Program-made: the position numbers and the translations under genes
Part shown: in pieces, positions 51,659-61,631 of the stretch
How the letters are laid out: each line of letters begins with the position of its first letter
Numbering within the stretch: position 1 is the stretch's first letter
Notes under the pieces: generated by a model
What the model was told of the DNA's origin: nothing
The model's input: only the letters and a program-made list of their open reading frames with translations
The model's database searches: none
NCBI GenBank assembly: GCA_030606285.1
Contig: JAUWGS010000001.1
Span: 112,696-176,695, forward strand
Direction: 5' to 3'
DNA: 64,000 bases
Origin: Planctomycetales bacterium
Lineage (GTDB): Bacteria; 4484-113

Positions 51659-54109
51659 TTAGCCGGCCACGGCGGCAGGTTCCTTCTCCTTCTTAGGTTT
51701 CTTAGGTTTTGGCTTCAGCGCCGCTTTCGCCTGCTCGATTTCTTCCATGGTTACCGTCTTGCGGAGCTCTTCCATTTGCGCCATCACCTTGGCGAACTTC
51801 GCCCCCTCGGCGGCGCTTATCCACTCCAGTTGCAGTCGCTGCGGACGCACCCCGGCCTTTTCCAGCTTGTTCCACAGACGCTGGACGCGCTGTACGGTTT
51901 GCCTGTTTGCGCTGATATAGTGGCAGTCAGCGTAGTGACAACCGGATACAAGCACAATGGGAGCGCCGCAGCGGAATGCCTCCAGCACCATCTCCTCTGA
52001 GACACGCGCTGAGCACATAGTCCTCACCACTCGATTGGAGACCGGATAGTGCATTCGTGAAATACCAGCCATATCCGCGCCGCTGTATGAGCACCAATTG
52101 CAGGCGAACACGAAGACCTTGTCCTGTGGATCTTCCGCCAGGATGGCGCGAATCTGAGCCGTGTACTGCGCGTCTGTGAAGTGGCGCATCGTAATCGCAT
52201 CAAACTTGCAGGCAGCTCCGCAGTTCCCGCAGCCCGCGCACGCAGCGTCGATGACGACCGCTACTTCGCCCTTCTTCCACGTGATTGCGCTGTAGGGGCA
52301 GACACTTGCACATACGCCACACTTCTTACAGGCATCGGCATCAATCACGCTGGTAATCGCCTCTATATGGACCTCCCCCGCATTAAGTAGTGCTACAGCG
52401 CGTGAAGCTGCTGCACCGGCCTGGCACACCGAGTCCTTGATGTCCTTGGGACTTTCACAGAAGCCGGCGAAGAAGACCCCGCGTGTGGGTGCATCTACAG
52501 GTTTGAGCTTCGGATGAGATTCCATGAAGAATCCGTCCGATGTTTTCGACAGTGTTAGCAGACTGGACACCTTTGCCAGGTCTTTGGGCGGTCCCACACC
52601 TACTGACAGTATAACCATGTCGAACTCATGCCGTTCTATCTGACCGCTGGTGGTGTTTTCGGCTATAAGGGTGAGATTGCCGTTTTCAGGATTTTCTTCG
52701 ATGTCACCCGGGAGCCCCCTGATATATCGGGTGCCGGCTTCTTTCGAACGCTGGAACATATCTTCAAAAGACTTGCCGACAGCTCTAATATCCTGATAAA
52801 ACACGGTGCACTCCACATCCGGGTAGTGGTCGGCCAGTAGTAGAGTGTCCTTGATGGTGTTCATGCAGCAGATATTTGAGCAGTAGGGCCTCCCAATCGC
52901 CGGGTTGCGCGAGCCCACACACTGGATGAAACCGATGCGTTTCGGACGCTCCTGGTCACCCGGTCGCACGAAGTGCCCCAGCGTCGGGCCACCAGCGCAG
53001 ATTAGGCGCTCGAATTCCATTGATGTGATTACATTGTCGAAGCGCGTGTAGCCATACTCATCCATTTCGGTGGGGTCGTACACGTCGGCGCCGATGGCCA
53101 CGATTACCGCACCAACATCGCGCGTGACGATTCTGTCGTGGTCATCATAATTGATACAGTCCGGCTCGCACACTTCGGTACACTTTCCGCAGGCGATGGG
53201 ATTAGTTCCCAGGCAATCTTCCATATTGAGAATGTAGGAGCAGGGCACCGCCTGGGGGTACGGAATGTAGATGGCTTTCCGAGAGGACAGCCCCATCTGA
53301 TACTCGTCCGGTTTCACCACCGGACACACCTTGGCGCACTCCGCACAGGCGGTGCATGCTTCTGGATCCACATACCGCGCCTTCTGGCGAATTTTCACCG
53401 TGAAGTTGCCGATGTAGCCCGATACGTTTTCTACTTCGCTGTAGGTTAGGAGTTCTATGTTTGGATGTCGACCGACATCTATGGCCTTAGGGCCGAGTAT
53501 TCATATAGAGCAATCCATGGTGGGGTATGTCTTGTCCAGTTGGGCCATAATCCCACCGATGGATGCCTCCTTTTCCACCAATACTACCTGATGTCCGGCG
53601 TCGCCGAGCTGGATTGCGGTTTCCATGCCGGCAATTCCTCCCCCGATGACAAGAGCACGCTTGGTGACAGGAACCGTCAGCTCGTCGTGCGGGTGCAATT
53701 GTCGTGCCCGTGCCACTGCACCTGCTACCAGGTCCTTCGCCTTTCGGGTAGCGCCCTCCAAGTCTCCGGGATGTACCCAGGAACACTGCTCCCTGAGATT
53801 GGCCATCTCCATCAGGTAACGATTGAGGCCTGCCTCAGCGACGCAGGTCCGGAATGTGGGCTCGTGCTGCAGCGGGGTGCAGGAGGCGACTACCACTCGG
53901 TTCAGACGGTGTGCGGCAATGGCTTTCTTGATTTCGTTCTGCCCCGGATCAGCACAGGTGTAGCGGTTCCGGATGGCGCACACGACGTCTGGAAGCGTTG
54001 CCGCGTAATCTGTCACTGCCTGGGTGTCGACCGTCCCGGCGATGTTGAGACCGCAATCGCAGATGAATACACCTACCCGCAGTTCGTCACCTTTCGGGTC
54101 ACTGTCCAT
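51659..54109 (-). CDS. hdrA: HdrA-MvhD fusion flavoprotein, selenoprotein (in-frame UGA)
   Basis: 816 residues if UGA at 53503-53501 is read as selenocysteine (residue 203). Layout: HdrA N-terminal domain (RVGVFICDCGLNIAG), FAD site [12 protein letters not shown] (about 153-164), TrxR-like active site DKTYPTMDCSI-U-ILGPKAIDVG, an inserted ferredoxin region (CTACAECAKVCPV about 252), further FAD-binding parts, two C-terminal [4Fe-4S] motifs (CKKCGVCASVCP, CAGCGNCGAAC), then a fused MvhD domain (CNWCSYSGAD, SGCHYADCHY) and a lysine/proline-rich tail. The ATG at 54109 has a GGAGGA site; the earlier in-frame ATG at 54124 does not. Read without recoding this would be two split genes. HdrA flavin is the bifurcation site in known complexes. 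Confidence 0.9.
53464..53503 (-). promoter_or_regulatory. UGA codon and bacterial SECIS-like hairpin, HdrA-MvhD
   Basis: UGA at 53503-53501. After 21 bases comes a stem GATGTC (53479-53474), loop GGTC (53473-53470), GACATC (53469-53464). The GGUC apical loop matches that of the E. coli fdhF SECIS. Confidence 0.8.
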
Positions 54110-54168
54110 TAATTCTCCTCCCATTTGAGAGAGTCCCTACAGGTTCCATCAATTTCATCATTATTTGC

Positions 54169-55329
54169 TCAGTCCGCCAGCGCGTCTGCCACTAATGTGG
54201 CGATGTCGCGCATCGGGATTTCTATTTCCTCGTGTAGATTCGGGTCCTTCATAGCACATGCAAAGTGTATCTGGCATTTGGGGCAGCACGTAACAAGAAT
54301 CTCCGCACCCGTAGACTTAGCTTCTCGCAGGCGGTCTACTTGGATGTGCTTGGCGTAGCGGTCGCAGTTGGACCAGGTCCCTCCGGCGCAGCATACTGCC
54401 CGCTTCCGGGAATGCGGCATTTCGACGAGGCTTATATCGGGTAGTGTCTCCATGATGGCGCGTGGCGGGTCGTAGATCCCAAGATGCCTGCCCATCCGAC
54501 AGGGGTCCTGGTAAGTGACCATGTGCTCTTCGTTAGCCTTGAACTTCAGATCATCCAGATGCTCCGCCACGAACTCGGTAATATGCATAATCTTTGGCGG
54601 GCTACCTTCAAAGAACGGTTGGTAATCAAGTTTCCATGTTCGCAGGCACTCAGCACAGGAGATGACAAGCGTCTCTGCGCCGCTGGCCTCAACGAGCTTC
54701 ACGTTATGCTTCGCAAGGAGTTCGAAATTCTCCCGGTCACCATTCCAGAGAAGGTCATGCCCGCAGCAGCGTTCGTCTGGCGACACTACCGGCGTCACGC
54801 CCAATCGGTTAAGAAGGCGGATGGCAGCACGCGTGCCGTCCAGAGTCGTGATATTGAAGTCGGGGAAGAACGCATCGTAGTACATCGTGCAGCCGGTCCA
54901 GTAGAAAACATCGCCCTTCTTCTGCTGAACCTTCAGATCTTTGGTCAGCCAGTTCAGGCGCTCCTGCTTCGTCTTACCCTTGGCCATCATCCTCATCATC
55001 GATTGCAGCGCGCCGCCGTGAGGGCACTCCGGCTCGATTCCTTCGTGATAGGAAATCTGCCTGAGCTGCTGAACCAGGTCTGTGTAACCGACACCTACTG
55101 GACAGCGCATATCGCACAGACCGCACGTCAGGCAAACGAACAGGGCTGAGTTCTCGATGATTTCCTGGCGATGTCCCAGGTTGGTGGCCAGAACCTGTCG
55201 CCTCGGGCTGAATGTAGCGCCCGCACGCGATATCGGGCAGGTGGCCGTGCATTTCCCACAATCGTAACATGCCCAGGTCTTGGCCTTTTTGGCGATTTCC
55301 GCAAGTTCCTGCGTTGAGGTCGTTTTCAT
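54169..55329 (-). CDS. HdrD-like (HdrC-HdrB fused) iron-sulfur protein
   Basis: 386 residues. N-terminal HdrC-type ferredoxin motifs CYDCGKCTATCP and CLTCGLCDMRCP, then two CCG domains: WTGCTMYYD, ERCCGHD, SCAECLRTW; and DPCRMGRH, CCAGGTWSNCD, CCPKCQIHF. This is the layout of HdrD and of related GlcF/DsrK-type proteins. No membrane-anchor gene (HdrE) is present. It probably forms the electron-accepting arm of the second Hdr module. Confidence 0.88.
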   Translation of the reverse strand: MKTTSTQELAEIAKKAKTWACYDCGKCTATCPISRAGATFSPRRQVLATNLGHRQEIIENSALFVCLTCGLCDMRCPVGVGYTDLVQQLRQISYHEGIEPECPHGGALQSMMRMMAKGKTKQERLNWLTKDLKVQQKKGDVFYWTGCTMYYDAFFPDFNITTLDGTRAAIRLLNRLGVTPVVSPDERCCGHDLLWNGDRENFELLAKHNVKLVEASGAETLVISCAECLRTWKLDYQPFFEGSPPKIMHITEFVAEHLDDLKFKANEEHMVTYQDPCRMGRHLGIYDPPRAIMETLPDISLVEMPHSRKRAVCCAGGTWSNCDRYAKHIQVDRLREAKSTGAEILVTCCPKCQIHFACAMKDPNLHEEIEIPMRDIATLVADALAD

Positions 55330-55335
55330 ATGCCT

Positions 55336-55800
55336 TCAGCGTTTCCTATTGTCCGAATTAAGTGGGCTGGGGCCCAACTTTCGCACCTGGGCAGTGAATT
55401 CGTTGATAACCTCCGCAAATCGTGCGCCCTCAGCAGCGCTTATCCATTCCAAACGGAGCCGCCCTTCTTCCAGGCCGAGGAGCCTGACCATGTTCTTCGT
55501 CTTGTCGAACTGCTCCAGTGCGCGCTCGTTACCGAAGATGTAGTGGCAGTCGCCGATGTGGCAGCCCGAGACCAAGACGCCGTCTGCGCCTTTCTCAAAA
55601 GACTTAAGGACAAATCCAGGCTGGATGCGCCCCGAGCACATCACTCGGATCATCCGGAAATGCGGTTCGTGCTGGATCCGAGATACGCCGGCAGTGTCCG
55701 CACCCGCATATGAGCACCAGTTGCACGCAAACACCACGATGTTGGGGTTCCACTGCGTGGACTTTGCCTTCTTCGCGCGTTTTGTCTTGGTTGGTGTCAT
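55336..55800 (-). CDS. mvhD: MvhD-like [2Fe-2S] electron-transfer protein
   Basis: 154 residues. FACNWCSYAGAD, RVMCSGRI and SGCHIGDCHYI carry the cysteines that bind the MvhD cluster, which hands electrons from a partner dehydrogenase to HdrA. The N-terminus is basic ([12 protein letters not shown]). Start overlaps the stop of the double-HdrA gene (ATGA). Paralogue of the MvhD domain fused to the other HdrA. Confidence 0.92.
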   Translation of the reverse strand: MTPTKTKRAKKAKSTQWNPNIVVFACNWCSYAGADTAGVSRIQHEPHFRMIRVMCSGRIQPGFVLKSFEKGADGVLVSGCHIGDCHYIFGNERALEQFDKTKNMVRLLGLEEGRLRLEWISAAEGARFAEVINEFTAQVRKLGPSPLNSDNRKR

Positions 55801-58800
55801 TTCGGCGTTTCAGCTGAGAACAGAGCATCAATCATCGCATGCACCTGCCGGTCAGTGAAGTGCCGGGAGATGATAGCACCAGACGGACACCAACTGGTGC
55901 AGGTGCCGCATCCCTTGCAGAGGCTGGCGTTGATCCGTGCCACGAAAGTGCCCGGTTCGATCTCGACGAGTTCGGGTGCATGAAATTCGCAGATTTCTGC
56001 ACAGGTGCCACAGCCGCGGCATTTTTCCTCATTGACTACCGATACCGCTGGATCGAGACGGACGTTTTCGTGCGCCAGGAACACTGAGGCCTTCGCCGCT
56101 GCTGCTGAAGCCTGGGCGACGGTATCCACTATATCTTTTGGCCCCTGGACCGTTCCCGCCAGAAGGACACCCTCTACAGTGGTTTCCACCGGGCCGAGCT
56201 CCGGGTGCAGTTCCATGAAGAAGCCGTCAAGCCCGACGCTAAGCTTCAGGATGTCGTGGAATTTTGATGTGTCGGGCTGCTTGGGCTGCATGCCTACGCT
56301 CAGCACAACCAAGTCGGTCGGAACCTCGAGCTGTCGACCGAGCAGATCATCGAAGCATCGCACCGATTCAGCGTGGTCTGTCCCGTTTACTTGGACTTTG
56401 TCGCCTTCAGGGATACGGATGAACAGCACTCCTAAACCCCGAGCCTCGCGGTACATTTCTTCCGCACCCGTCGAAATCGTGCGGATATCGCGGTAGAAGA
56501 TGGTTATATCCATCCCCATGCGTCGCAGTAGGATCGCCTGTTTGATGGCAGTGGGGCAGCAGTAGCGCGAACAGCCGGGGAAGTGCTCGGGGTCGCGAGA
56601 CCCGACGCATAAGACGAAGGACGCGCTTTTGGGACGGGTGCCAGCAACCTCGACATTCTTATCGTCTTCAACCAGCATCGTCTCAAGTTCCTGGCTTGTG
56701 ATTACATTGGGGAGCTTAGAATAACCGTACTCGTCCTTTGGATCGTACAGATCCGCGCCGATCGCTAGGATGATTGCGCCAACCTGGATGAGTTCCTCCG
56801 TCTCCCCCTTCAGATTGACCTCGAAGTTCCCCACATATCCGGTAATACTTTCAACATCGGTGTTCAACAGGACCCTGGCGCCGCTGTCCTTGAGCCGTTT
56901 AAGCTTCGCTGTCAGCACTTCGCTCGCGGGTCGCATATTGGGATACAGGTATTTCAGATGCGGCTTCGCAAGGCGTCCGCCCAGTTGCTTGTCCTTCTCC
57001 ACAAGTGTGACAGGGAATCCCTGTACGGCCAGGTCAGTTGCAGCCTGGATGCCAGCGATACCCCCGCCAATCACGAGAGCCGAGTGCATCATAGGCACCT
57101 CGCCTTCGTGAAGCGGCTCCAGTTGCCGTGCGCGCGCAACACCCATCCTGATAAGAGCGCGAGCCTTCTCCTGTGCCTCGAGGGGTTGCCCCGCATGCAC
57201 CCAGGAACATTGGTCACGGATATTCACCATCTCGAAGAGGTATGGGTTGAAGCCGATGTGGGCGCAGGTTTCGCGGAATATGGGCTCGTGAGTGCGCGGA
57301 GTGCAGGCGGCGATGACAAGGCGGTTCAGGTTGTGCTCGCGAATCAGCTCGACAAGGTCATCCTGCCCTGTTGTAGAGCAGGCGAATGTATTACCGGCGG
57401 CGGCCACCACATCAGGTATGGTGGTTGCGTATTGCACGAGGTCGTCAATGTCTAGCACGCCGGCTATGTTAAAGCCGCAACGGCATACGAGGATTCCTAT
57501 CCGTGGTTTCCCGGAGACGTCCAGAGGCTCCACCGGCTCCTCGTGCTTCTCCACTCGATGACCGGTCAGGAAGAGCTGGGCTCTGGCTGCGACCGCCGAT
57601 GCCTGCGCGACGCAGTCAGGGATGATCTGTGGGCCAACGGCGCTACCGCACACGAAGACCCCATCGCGGGTACTCTCTACGGCGGATACAGCGGCGTCTC
57701 TTCTGGAGACGAATCCGTACGCATCCGTGTCGATCCCGAGGATCTCAGAGAGCTCAGCCGCGCCGTCGTTTGGCGCAGCAGCAACCGACAGCACGACAAG
57801 ATCGGCGGGGATGCGCTTCTGCTCATGCCCCAGCGTGTCTTCCACGAACACTTCTAGCGTGTCATCCTCAGGAACGATGTCAACCTTCGCGGGACGCCCC
57901 CGTATGTAGGTGGCACTCTTTTCGTCCAGGGACCGCTGCACGAAATCGTCAAAGCCCTTACCGAATGCGCGAAGGTCGGTATAGAGGATAGTGACGTCTT
58001 CCACTTCCGGATCGTGTTGCCGCACCAGCATCGAGTCTTTGACAGCGTTCATGCAGCAGAAGCGGCTGCAATACGGTCGCCCGCCTTCGCCACGGGCGCC
58101 CACACATTGGATGAACACAATCCGCTTCGGCGTCTTCATATCGGACGGGCGGACGACGTGGCCTTGGGTCACTCCGGAGGCGTTCAGCATTCGCTCGAAT
58201 TCGAGGCTGGTGACCACATTAGGGAAGCGGCCGTACCCGTAGTTGCCCAGCTTGCGGGCGTCGAACTCCTGAAATCCCACAGCGACCAGGACCGCCCCGA
58301 CATTCAGCTCTGTTTCCTCTGCCTGCATATCGAAGTCTATTGCATCAACTTCGCAGGCTTCAGTACAGTGTCCACAGGGCAGGATGTTAGAGCTGTATTC
58401 CAGATTCTTGCGCTGTTTGACCTTTTGGATCTTCTCCAGCCTGCGAATTTGCTTCTCGCTGAGGTGTCCCAGAAGGTTAAGGCAGAACTCAGGATCGATT
58501 ACGTATGTCGCAGGTACGGATTGTGGGAACGGGCGGTAGATGGCCTTACGGGCTTTCAATCCCACATCGAACTCGTTGCCGGCGATGACCGGACAGACAT
58601 CGGTACATTGTCCACAGGCAACGCAGAGGTCTTCTCGGACGTACCGCTTGTTCTTACGCACACGGACGCGGAAGTCGCCTGGTTTGCCTTCGCAACCGAT
58701 AACCTCGGCGTTGGAGATCACATCTATCAGGGGATGCCGACCGGCATCCAACATCCTGGGGCCGAGTATTCAGATGCTACAGTCCATGGTGGGGAACGTC

Positions 58801-58952
58801 TTATCGAGCTGGGCCATCCTTCCGCCCAGGGTAGGGGACTTCTCCACCAGGGTCACTGGAATGCGAGCGTTGGCGAGGTCCAGGGCCGCCTGAATGCCTG
58901 CAATGCCGCCGCCGACTACGAGGGCTCTCTTATTTGCCGCCGGTTCCATCAT
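55797..58952 (-). CDS. Double HdrA fusion flavoprotein, selenoprotein (in-frame UGA)
   Basis: 1051 residues if UGA at 58772-58770 is selenocysteine (residue 61). Module 1 (1-470) starts directly with an FAD site ([15 protein letters not shown]), has [18 protein letters not shown], a ferredoxin insert ([13 protein letters not shown]) and FAD-binding second half, but lacks the HdrA N-terminal domain. Module 2 (about 480-1051) has that domain ([14 protein letters not shown]), a second FAD site near 629, and two C-terminal [4Fe-4S] motifs ([23 protein letters not shown]). Module 2 has no Cys/Sec at its TrxR-like site ([13 protein letters not shown]). So one chain carries two FADs with different sites. 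Start overlaps the korB stop. Confidence 0.9.
58733..58772 (-). promoter_or_regulatory. UGA codon and bacterial SECIS-like hairpin, double HdrA
   Basis: UGA at 58772-58770; again 21 bases later a stem GATGCC (58748-58743), loop GGTC (58742-58739), GGCATC (58738-58733). Compared with the other copy, the fifth pair changes from T-A to C-G, keeping the stem. Confidence 0.8.
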
Positions 58953-59929
58953 TTTTTGCCGGATTTCGATACTGATGCCTTGGATTTTCGGCTCTTAGCC
59001 GGCTTCTTACCCTTGGAAACTGGTTTTTCCTCAGTATCGCGTATCATTCCACCTTCCTCAGGAGTAGGCACGAATTTGTCGCCGAGGGTTTTCCTATAGT
59101 GCTCGTGCATCATTTCACTATATGTCGGTCGCTCTTTGTCAACGAACTTCCCGCAGATAATTTTGTCTTGAAAGTTGATGTCGAGGTCGCGAGTGTCGGC
59201 ATTGTGGTCGATGACTGCATTGTCGTGGTAGAACCGCATCAGGTTGAAACCGGTTCCCAGCTTGTTCAGGCGGGCATACAGAGTGGCGCAGGGAGAGATA
59301 ACCTCAACGAAGCGGAAGCCCTTGCGGTCAATCGCCTCTCTGAACGACTTGGTCAGCCTACGTACGTGCAGGCTCGTCCAGCGCGCAACGTAGGTCGCGC
59401 CACAGCTCTCAGCCAGGTGAGGCAGGTTGAACGGTCTTTCGAAGTTGCCAAAGGGCATGGTAGATGTTCTGGCAGTCGTAGGGGTCGTTGGTGCATTCTG
59501 GCCGCCCGTCATTCCATAGATGAAGTTGTTTACCAGGATAACGAGCATGTCTATGTTGCGACGTGCAGCATGGATGAAGTGATTACCGCCGATGCCAACC
59601 AGGTCTCCGTCACCAGAGAAAACAGTAACTAATAGCTCCGATCGACCCAGTTTTAGACCGGTTGCGAACGGTATAGCACGTCCGTGTGTGGTGTGGAACG
59701 CATCAAGCTTCATATAACCGGCTACGCGTCCTGTGCACCCAATGCCCGAGACAATGACCAGCTTATCCAGGTCAACACCGGTATGCTCAAGCGCATCAGC
59801 GTAGCATCTGACAACCGTTCCGATACCGCAAGTGGGGCACCAGATATGCGGGATGCGATCCATACGCAAGTACGGTGATACTGGATGCTCCATTTCCTCA
59901 GTAGGTGTTTGCTCCGCTGTCTTACTCAT
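58949..59929 (-). CDS. korB: 2-oxoglutarate:ferredoxin oxidoreductase beta subunit
   Basis: 326 residues. TPP-binding subunit: [22 protein letters not shown] with cluster cysteines, [23 protein letters not shown] and [12 protein letters not shown] typical of KorB. The C-terminal 40 residues form a lysine/serine-rich tail ([13 protein letters not shown]) not needed in the family. ATG overlaps the korA stop. Confidence 0.94.
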   Translation of the reverse strand: MSKTAEQTPTEEMEHPVSPYLRMDRIPHIWCPTCGIGTVVRCYADALEHTGVDLDKLVIVSGIGCTGRVAGYMKLDAFHTTHGRAIPFATGLKLGRSELLVTVFSGDGDLVGIGGNHFIHAARRNIDMLVILVNNFIYGMTGGQNAPTTPTTARTSTMPFGNFERPFNLPHLAESCGATYVARWTSLHVRRLTKSFREAIDRKGFRFVEVISPCATLYARLNKLGTGFNLMRFYHDNAVIDHNADTRDLDINFQDKIICGKFVDKERPTYSEMMHEHYRKTLGDKFVPTPEEGGMIRDTEEKPVSKGKKPAKSRKSKASVSKSGKK

Positions 59930-61083
59930 TTGGCAGCCTCCAGAATTGCGTCAGCGATGTCTGCTGGGTTATGTACCGACCCACCCATGTGGGGTACAAG
60001 GACGGCACGTGTCTGTCCAGCCGCGCAGCGTTCAACTTCCAGCACAATCTGTCCGTAGTTGATTTCCGGCACTACGAAAGCCTTGATCTTGGGCGCAAGT
60101 TCGCGAATGTGACGTTCGGGGAACGGCCATACAACAATGAGCCTGATGACGCCAACCTTGATGCCTTTACGCCTAGCGATATCGATGCCGCGTCGCGCAA
60201 CGCGCGCGGTGATACCGTACGTCACGAGGACAACGTCAGCACCGTCAATATCCTCTTCCTCAAAACGGATTATGTCCTCAGCGTTGTGGCGGATCTTGTC
60301 AACCAGGCGGGTTACGCACTCCTGCTGACACTCCGCGCTCATTACCGGATATCCGCGCTCGTTGTGTGTAAGCCCGGTTGTGTGGAACCTATAACCATCG
60401 CCTGCGCGAGCGAATTCCGGTATCATACTCTTGTCAGTAACGTATGGCCAGAACTTGTCCGGAGGCTTCTCAGTAAGCTTGCGCGGTACTATTTCTATGT
60501 CTTCAGCCTTAGGGATGACGACCTTCTCAGTCATATGCCCGACACACTCGTCCGTCATGAACATTACCGGTACGCGGTACATCTCCGAGAGATTGAAGGC
60601 GTCAATCATGAGGTCAAAAGCCTCCTGTGGAGACTGGGGGCTCAGAGCAATGATCTCATAGTCACCATGTGAGCCCCATCGAGCCTGCATCATGTCTGAC
60701 TGGCCTACCATTGTCGGGAGTCCGGTGGATGGGCCGCCGCGCTGCACGTTCACGACAACGCATGGCGTCTCCATCATTGCGGCAAGCCCGATGTTCTCCA
60801 TCATGAGGGAGAATCCCGGGCCACTGGTGACAGTCATTGATTTAGTTCCGGTCCACGATGCGCCGATTATGGCCGCCATGCTGGCCATCTCATCTTCCAT
60901 CTGGATGAACGTGCCACCCATCATAGGGAATCTTCGTGAAATGCGCTCTACGACTTCTGTTGAAGGCGTGATGGGGTAACCGGCAACGAATCTGCAGCCA
61001 GCGGCCATAGCACCTTCTCCGCAGGCATGGTCGCCATCAAGATAATGCTGGCCGGTAAGAACCCCTGAGGGGTCTGTTTTCAC
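59926..61083 (-). CDS. korA: 2-oxoglutarate:ferredoxin oxidoreductase alpha subunit
   Basis: 385 residues. Motifs GYPITPSTEVVERISRRF, QMEDEMASMAAIIGASW, TVTSGPGFSLMMENIGLA and RGGPSTGLPTMVGQSDM match KorA. GTG start after a strong AAAGGAGG. Acts with KorB, C and D to convert 2-oxoglutarate, CoA and oxidised ferredoxin to succinyl-CoA, CO2 and reduced ferredoxin. Substrate choice (2-oxoglutarate rather than branched acids) is inferred from resemblance. Confidence 0.93.
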   Translation of the reverse strand: MKTDPSGVLTGQHYLDGDHACGEGAMAAGCRFVAGYPITPSTEVVERISRRFPMMGGTFIQMEDEMASMAAIIGASWTGTKSMTVTSGPGFSLMMENIGLAAMMETPCVVVNVQRGGPSTGLPTMVGQSDMMQARWGSHGDYEIIALSPQSPQEAFDLMIDAFNLSEMYRVPVMFMTDECVGHMTEKVVIPKAEDIEIVPRKLTEKPPDKFWPYVTDKSMIPEFARAGDGYRFHTTGLTHNERGYPVMSAECQQECVTRLVDKIRHNAEDIIRFEEEDIDGADVVLVTYGITARVARRGIDIARRKGIKVGVIRLIVVWPFPERHIRELAPKIKAFVVPEINYGQIVLEVERCAAGQTRAVLVPHMGGSVHNPADIADAILEAAK

Positions 61084-61123
61084 TAGTGGACCTCCTTTCC
61101 TTCACCACTGTTTAGGAAAAAGA

Positions 61124-61423
61124 TCACTTGGATTGCGTGCCCGATCCATTATCGGAAGCGTTGGTGCTGAAGATCGCAAACTCTGGACAGATCATCTCGC
61201 ACAGGTTGCAGTTCACGCACTCGCCCTCTTTCACCACTTTGGGCGGATGGTAACCCTTAGCGTTGAATTCCTCCGACATCTCAAGCACATCCTTGGGGCA
61301 GTACTCCACGCAGAACCCGCACCCCTTGCAGCGGTCAACGATGATATGCACGACACCGTGCGGTATCGTGAGCTCATCAAAGTCCAGAGGTTTTCGCCAA
61401 TATTTCACGGCGTTAAGCCACAC
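61124..61423 (-). CDS. korD: 2-oxoglutarate:ferredoxin oxidoreductase delta (ferredoxin) subunit
   Basis: 99 residues with two [4Fe-4S] motifs, [12 protein letters not shown] and [12 protein letters not shown]. First gene of the long operon; 40 bases before korA. Start GTG 61423 is the frame's first; the upstream bases read TTCTATCGGAGT, so a short or absent leader is possible. Confidence 0.9.
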   Translation of the reverse strand: MWLNAVKYWRKPLDFDELTIPHGVVHIIVDRCKGCGFCVEYCPKDVLEMSEEFNAKGYHPPKVVKEGECVNCNLCEMICPEFAIFSTNASDNGSGTQSK

Positions 61424-61631
61424 ACTCCGATAGAATTAGCCTCGCCGTCCGACCGCGAGGCAATGGTGCTCATAAGCCTTGCACCGGATAGGAGCATACC
61501 ACACCTGTTTAGAGCTTTCAACATCTCGTGAGGACAATCACAAATATCCAAGGGAATCCCGTCCTGCTGTCGCTCGGCACAATTCCGGGCTTAATCTTGA
61601 CACAACGAATCGCTCACGTCATACTTGATGT
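61424..61631. other. Divergent promoter region for the kor-hdr operon
   Basis: 208 non-coding bases between korD (minus) and the gene at 61632 (plus). Only the plus-strand promoter is clear. I see no riboswitch or strong operator palindrome for the kor-hdr operon. Confidence 0.4.
61597..61625 (+). promoter_or_regulatory. Promoter of the 61632 gene, leaderless
   Basis: Perfect -35 TTGACA at 61597-61602, 17-base spacer, CATACT at 61620-61625, then ATG 61632 after 6 bases. Confidence 0.65.

Noticed and set aside
53398..53503. HdrA-MvhD as two separate genes, a short N-terminal one ending at 53501 and one starting at GTG 53398
   Set aside because: The frame between them is open and codes the expected HdrA sequence; no ribosome-binding site precedes 53398. 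UGA as selenocysteine explains it better.
58754..58772. Stop at 58770 with restart at ATG 58754
   Set aside because: The 60-residue upstream piece is a complete FAD-binding start of the same domain, and the six codons in between are conserved HdrA sequence; no ribosome-binding site is at 58754.
58014..59099. 361-codon plus-strand open frame opposite double hdrA and korB
   Set aside because: Crosses two well-identified genes on the other strand and has no protein signature.
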